From Planctomycetota bacterium (GTDB lineage Bacteria > Planctomycetota > Phycisphaerae > SM23-33 > FEN-1343): a DNA stretch of 9,109 bases. The position numbers were made by a program, and so were the translations under genes. The notes under the pieces are model-generated. The model was not told the DNA's origin and did not search any database. It saw only the letters and a list, made by a program, of their open reading frames with translations. The stretch covers positions 1 through 9,109 of the forward strand of contig JABMQG010000477.1 of the NCBI GenBank assembly GCA_013203365.1, given 5' to 3'. This document shows, piece by piece, positions 5,851 through 9,109 of this stretch. Each line of letters opens with the position of its first letter. The stretch's first letter is position 1.

Positions 5851-6858
5851 TCAGTCGCTCATCATCAGGACCCCGGTTCCGTTGATCTTATCTGCCTTGA
5901 GGTCTTGGAGGGCGTAATTGGCGTCGTGGAGGTCGTAGCAGGTGACGTGAGGGCGGATTGGGATTTGTGCCGCCTCGGCGAGCAGGGCCAGGCCGTCGGC
6001 GCGTGTATTGGCGGTGACGGAATGGATGTTTCGCTCGTAGAAGAGGTGTTTTTCGTAGTCCAACTGCGGTATTGGGGTCATGTAGATGCCGGCCAGCGCC
6101 AGCGTACCTCCTTTTTGGAGCGCGGCCAAGGCTGGAGGAACAAGATCGCCTGCGGGTGCGAAGACGATGGCGGCGTCGACCTTGACGGGCATATCGGCGG
6201 CGTTCTCGCCGACCCACTTAGCGCCCATTTGGCGTGCCAGTTGTCGATGGGAACGGCTGCGGGTGACGACGTAGACGTCGCAGGACCTATGAAGGGCGAT
6301 CTGAATGACCACGTGCGCGGAGCTTCCGAATCCGTAGATACCGAGCTTATCGCCGTTTTGCAGTTGGCTTCGTCTCAAGGCCGCATAGCCTATGATGCCA
6401 GCGCACAGGAGTGGTGCGGCGTCGGTATCGGTGAAGGCATCTGGGATGGTGTAGGCGAAATTTTCGGGCACAATGGTTTGGGTGGCATAGCCGCCGTCTT
6501 CGTGGTAGCCGGTGTATAGGGAGGATTCACAGAGGTTTTCCCGCTCGGCGAGGCAGAACGGGCAGCAGCCGCACGTGTGGCGCAGCCAGGCCACACCGAC
6601 TCGTTGTCCGACGGCGAAGCGTTTTTTGCAGCCTGGTCCGACTTCGTCGACGATGCCCACCACCTGATGGCCTGGGATAATGGGCATTTTTTGTGGTGGC
6701 AGCTCGCCCTCGATCACGTGTAAGTCGGTTCGGCAGATAGCGCAGCATAGCACGCTTAGCCGAATCTGGCCGATGCGTGGTTGCGGGTCGGGCAGATCCG
6801 TCAGGGCAAGCGGCGCCGTTTCGATGGGAGCCGATTCGTTCAGGAGCATGGCCTTCAT
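5851..6858 (-). CDS. Zinc-dependent alcohol dehydrogenase (MDR superfamily)
   Basis: This 335-residue protein is a medium-chain dehydrogenase/reductase that interconverts alcohols and aldehydes or ketones with NAD(P). The catalytic-zinc ligands are visible as Cys42 (ICRTDLH), His64 (GHQVVG) and Cys152 (LLCAGIIGY). The structural-zinc lobe is Cys96, Cys99, Cys102 and Cys110 (TCGCCPFC, then ENLC). The Rossmann loop GIYGFGSSAH (173-182) binds the cofactor. GFGSSAH together with the LLCAGIIGYAAL context recalls the subfamily often annotated zinc-binding alcohol dehydrogenase family protein. AAGG lies seven bases before the ATG on the minus strand. The gene is divergent from the PEGA lipoprotein and heads a two-gene minus-strand group with the glycosyltransferase, though no functional link between them is evident. 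Its substrate is unknown. Confidence 0.93.
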   Translation of the reverse strand: MKAMLLNESAPIETAPLALTDLPDPQPRIGQIRLSVLCCAICRTDLHVIEGELPPQKMPIIPGHQVVGIVDEVGPGCKKRFAVGQRVGVAWLRHTCGCCPFCLAERENLCESSLYTGYHEDGGYATQTIVPENFAYTIPDAFTDTDAAPLLCAGIIGYAALRRSQLQNGDKLGIYGFGSSAHVVIQIALHRSCDVYVVTRSRSHRQLARQMGAKWVGENAADMPVKVDAAIVFAPAGDLVPPALAALQKGGTLALAGIYMTPIPQLDYEKHLFYERNIHSVTANTRADGLALLAEAAQIPIRPHVTCYDLHDANYALQDLKADKINGTGVLMMSD

Positions 6859-6942
6859 TTGCTTACCTTGTTGGGCCGTTTTTTTTTTAGCTAATTGTCC
6901 ATTATGTTCGCTTGCGGATCGGCGGACAAGTTTTGTTTTGTC

Positions 6943-6971
6943 TTGTCAGCCGCAGTGAGCGTGGGTATAAG
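6943..6971 (+). promoter_or_regulatory. Sigma-70-like promoter of the PEGA lipoprotein gene
   Basis: TTGTCA (6943-6948, 5/6 to consensus) and TATAAG (6966-6971, 5/6) are separated by exactly 17 bases. Transcription would be expected to begin about seven bases after the -10 box, at 6978-6979, where the ATG of the lipoprotein lies. No Shine-Dalgarno sequence precedes that ATG, so a leaderless mRNA is likely. Confidence 0.6.
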
Positions 6972-6978
6972 CGCGAAT

Positions 6979-7395
6979 ATGAACCGGGCAATGATCGCCT
7001 TTACCTGGATGATACTATTTACGACGATAGGCGTCAGCGGCTGCGTCGAGCGGCGGCTGACCATCACGTCGGAGCCGGCCGGGGCGTTGGTGTATCTGTC
7101 GGACGAGGAAGTCGGCAGAACGCCGGTGACTGTGCCGTTCACGTGGTATGGCGACTACGAGGTTATTTTGCGTCTGGACGGGTACAAGACACTCCAGACG
7201 AGCGCGAACATATACCCTCCGCTGTACGACATTCCGCCATGGGACCTGATCAGCCAGGCTGGGGTTCCGTGGACCTATCGCTATAACGTTCAGCGTCACT
7301 ACAGTCTGGAGCCGTTGGTCTTGCCTGACGACAATGAGTTGGTGGACAGCGCGTTGGAGCTGAAGGGCAGGATTTTGCAGCCAACGGTGAAATAG
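6979..7395 (+). CDS. PEGA-domain lipoprotein
   Basis: This 138-residue protein begins with a lipoprotein signal peptide: a short charged start (MNRA), a hydrophobic stretch at about 5-20 and the lipobox VSGC, with Cys22 as the lipidated residue. One PEGA domain follows directly (RRLTITSEPAGALVYLSDEE, then GRTPVTVPFTWYGDY, then LRLDGYKTL; about residues 25-73). PEGA domains are small beta-sandwiches found on exported proteins of the cell surface or periplasm and carry no catalytic residues. The tail (IPPWDL onward) is rich in Trp, Tyr and Pro. The frame stays open back to a TTG at 6895, but that extension places the signal peptide internally and overlaps the promoter, so the ATG at 6979 is chosen. 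The wording of the domain is very like short planctomycete lipoproteins I recall. A structural or envelope role is inferred, and no specific function is known. Confidence 0.85.
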   Translation: MNRAMIAFTWMILFTTIGVSGCVERRLTITSEPAGALVYLSDEEVGRTPVTVPFTWYGDYEVILRLDGYKTLQTSANIYPPLYDIPPWDLISQAGVPWTYRYNVQRHYSLEPLVLPDDNELVDSALELKGRILQPTVK

Positions 7396-7713
7396 TTTGC
7401 GTGGCTGTGGCAGGGCTGATGGCGAGTGAGTTGCAATTGGCGGCGGCACAGTTGGGGTTTTGCCGAGCAAATGAGGATTCGTGCCCTTTTTGTTTTTGTC
7501 CGCGAATGTTGCATTTTGGCAACGTGCTGCGTTGATTTGGAGCAACACTAGCTGATTTTCTCTGCAAGGCGGTTCTGGGGTATAGAATCAGGAAAACAAT
7601 TCTTAATCTCTTTCAGATGAGTATGTTACCTGCCCTGCGTGCAATGGCCGGGTGTCTAGGCCTGTCCCCAATGGTACTGAAATTGCCGGTTGGTTGATTG
7701 GAGGTTCTTGATA
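7396..7713. other. Intergenic stretch between the lipoprotein and PilZ genes
   Basis: No gene is seen in these 318 bases. GGCAC (7445-7449) can pair with GTGCC (7481-7485) just before a TTTTTGTTTTT tract (7487-7497), a weak candidate terminator for the lipoprotein gene. A competing CGGCA/TGCCG hairpin (7444-7448 with 7461-7465) overlaps it. A -10-like TATAGA occurs at 7581-7586 without a good -35 partner. GGAGG at 7700-7704 is the ribosome binding site of the following gene. Confidence 0.45.
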
Positions 7714-8052
7714 ATGAATACCGGGGAACGGCGGCGATACCCCAGGTTGGCAATGCGATTGCCGGTTACTCACCGGCCGGCAGGTCAGATTGGCGGGAAC
7801 TTGAGCGGCGATTTCACCACGAATGTAGCAGCTGGCGGGGTTTACTTCGTAACTGCCTGCCCTCAGTGGCGGTGCGGGCAGAAGCTGGACATAGAACTGG
7901 ATGTCCCGCCGGGGGAAGGACATTTTCCTTATGCCGGAAGATGTCGCGGTTTGGCCACGGTGGTTCGATGCGAGCCGGTGTCGAGCGATTGTCGCGGTCG
8001 ATGGGGCGTGGCCGCCCGTTTCGATGAAACGCCGAACCTGGATTTTCAATAG
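7714..8052 (+). CDS. Short PilZ-domain protein
   Basis: This 112-residue protein appears to be little more than one PilZ domain, the common receptor domain for cyclic di-GMP. The first binding motif RxxxR is present as Arg7-Arg8-Tyr-Pro-Arg11. The second motif, normally [D/N]xSxxG, reads Asn37-Val-Ala-Ala-Gly-Gly42, so the usual Ser is Ala. Hydrophobic beta-strand segments follow (KLDIELDV, and the closing WGVAARF). The ATG at 7714 is chosen because GGAGG lies nine bases upstream. A TTG at 7690 would add eight residues and swallow that site. There is no fused output domain, so it would work by binding a partner or may be structural. It lies 51 bases ahead of xseA on the same strand, probably without functional connection. 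The PilZ assignment is good. Cyclic di-GMP binding is uncertain because of the changed Ser. Confidence 0.8.
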   Translation: MNTGERRRYPRLAMRLPVTHRPAGQIGGNLSGDFTTNVAAGGVYFVTACPQWRCGQKLDIELDVPPGEGHFPYAGRCRGLATVVRCEPVSSDCRGRWGVAARFDETPNLDFQ

Positions 8053-8103
8053 GTCCCAAGTTTGAGTGCAAAGGGCAGCCTTGCCGGTTAAGATGGTTTT
8101 GAG

Positions 8104-9109
8104 ATGAGCGCGCGAAGCTTTTTCGATTGTTTCGATCGTATTGACCGTTTTGATCCCCGGCAAGCGCAAGGTGGCAGCGATCGGCCTGAGGTTGTTTCCG
8201 GCGGTGAAGGCGGCGTTGAGCTGACCGAGCAGTCCGTGGGGCCGAAGGCTGGTGCGCCTCGGACGGTTTCGGATCTACTGGCGGACATCAAGGCCGCACT
8301 GGCTGAGGGGCTGCCGCAGGAAGTGGTGGTAGTCGGGGAGGTAAGTAACTTCAAGCGGCATGGTAGCGGGCACCTGTATTTCTCGCTGAAAGACACTGGC
8401 GGTCAGATTTCCGCGGTCATGTTTCGCGCAGCTGCTTCTAGACTGCGATTCGAGCCGGAAGACGGGCTTCAGGTAGTCGCCAGCGGTCGTGTGGACGTAT
8501 ACGAGGCCCAGGGCAAACTTCAATTGTACGTTGAACGGCTGCTACCCCAGGGGGCCGGTGCGTTGGAGTTGGCGTTTCGCCAGTTGGTGCAGAAGCTTCA
8601 GGCCGAGGGCCTGTTTGACGCGGCGCACAAGAAGCCGCTGCCGGGGTATCCCGAGAGAATCTGCGTAATCACGAGCGCCACCGGTGCGGCCATCAGGGAC
8701 ATTCGCCGGACGCTTGCTCGGCGGTGGCCGGCGGCGGCGGTGTATTTGATTCTGACGGCGGTTCAGGGCGAATCGGCAGCCGGCGAGATTGCCCGGGCCG
8801 TCCGTGCGGCGGACGCCAATGCCGAGCGGCTGGGACTGGACGTGCTGATCGTCGCACGAGGCGGCGGGAGCGTCGAAGACCTGTGGAGTTTTAATGCAGA
8901 GGCCGTTGCTCGCGCCATTTTCGACTGCCGAGTGCCGGTCATCAGCGGGGTCGGGCACGAGATCGACACCACGATCGCGGACATGGTGGCCGACGTACGC
9001 GCAGCGACGCCGACGGCGGCTGCGGAGCTGGCCACACCCGATCGAGAGCAGTTGCGGCGATTTTGCCGCCAGCAGGCAGGCCGGATGCGGCGCGGTATCG
9101 GCCAGAGGC
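8104..9109 (+). CDS. xseA: Exonuclease VII large subunit (partial, cut by window edge)
   Basis: The first 335 codons of XseA are present and the frame is open to the edge. With XseB it forms exonuclease VII, which degrades single-stranded DNA from both ends in repair. After a 50-residue unconserved leader, an OB-fold domain begins at RTVSDLLADIKAAL and includes GEVSNFKRHGSGHLYFSLKD. ALELAFRQL and EGLFDAAHKKPLP lead into the catalytic domain, with ITSATGAAIRDI, ARGGGSVEDLW (251-261) and GVGHEIDTTIADMVADVRA (from 282), the family's best conserved segments. An upstream in-frame stop at 8089-8091 leaves the ATG at 8104 as the first possible start. Only a weak GAG precedes it. The leader is rich in Phe and Asp (FFDCFDRIDRFDP), encoded by near-repeats of TTTCGAT. 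The C-terminal coiled-coil region and any downstream xseB lie outside the window. Confidence 0.95.
   Translation, partial: MSARSFFDCFDRIDRFDPRQAQGGSDRPEVVSGGEGGVELTEQSVGPKAGAPRTVSDLLADIKAALAEGLPQEVVVVGEVSNFKRHGSGHLYFSLKDTGGQISAVMFRAAASRLRFEPEDGLQVVASGRVDVYEAQGKLQLYVERLLPQGAGALELAFRQLVQKLQAEGLFDAAHKKPLPGYPERICVITSATGAAIRDIRRTLARRWPAAAVYLILTAVQGESAAGEIARAVRAADANAERLGLDVLIVARGGGSVEDLWSFNAEAVARAIFDCRVPVISGVGHEIDTTIADMVADVRAATPTAAAELATPDREQLRRFCRQQAGRMRRGIGQR

Noticed and set aside
6895..6978. TTG-initiated N-terminal extension of the PEGA lipoprotein
   Set aside because: It would bury the lipobox signal peptide inside the protein and overlaps the -35/-10 boxes.
7603..8169. Minus-strand open frame of 188 codons opposite the PilZ gene
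   Set aside because: It spans an intergenic region, the PilZ gene and the start of xseA in antisense, with no family resemblance.

Overview
The window looks like a chromosomal segment of a GC-rich, Gram-negative-type bacterium. A lipoprotein signal is present and the codon usage is uniformly GC-rich. The style of the PEGA lipoprotein, the PilZ protein and the exonuclease VII start resembles Planctomycetota (Phycisphaerae-like) proteins as I remember them. That placement is an inference of moderate to low confidence. No rRNA, tRNA, CRISPR array, transposase or phage gene was seen.

Region 1 (1-3385) is a sulfur-assimilation operon on the + strand. After about 450 bases with no convincing gene comes a textbook sigma-70 promoter (TTGACA, 17-base spacer, TATAAT), with a small inverted repeat over its -35 box. 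It drives an Rrf2-family regulator with three IscR-like cysteines, a [4Fe-4S]-type APS reductase (cysH), a 73-residue DUF2061 membrane protein and a siroheme/[4Fe-4S] sulfite (or nitrite) reductase. The last two overlap by four bases. Together they would take activated sulfate (APS) to sulfite and then to sulfide. The sulfate-activating enzymes are not in the window.

Region 2 (3562-4290) holds a CobW/HypB/UreG-type P-loop GTPase. It stops early, and the same frame continues past the stop as a recognisable but stop-riddled remnant, so the gene appears to have lost its C-terminal part. A 407-base convergent intergenic stretch with two imperfect inverted repeats follows.

Region 3 (4638-6858), on the - strand, holds a zinc-dependent alcohol dehydrogenase followed downstream by a GT4-type glycosyltransferase. 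Divergent from these, on the + strand, are a PEGA-domain lipoprotein, a short PilZ-domain protein and xseA (exonuclease VII large subunit), which runs off the window's right edge. The lipoprotein, and less clearly the glycosyltransferase, have -10 boxes so close to the start codon that leaderless transcripts are likely.

The most interesting points are the self-contained Rrf2/APS reductase/DUF2061/sulfite reductase operon, with a membrane protein of unknown function translationally coupled to the reductase, and the decaying GTPase.
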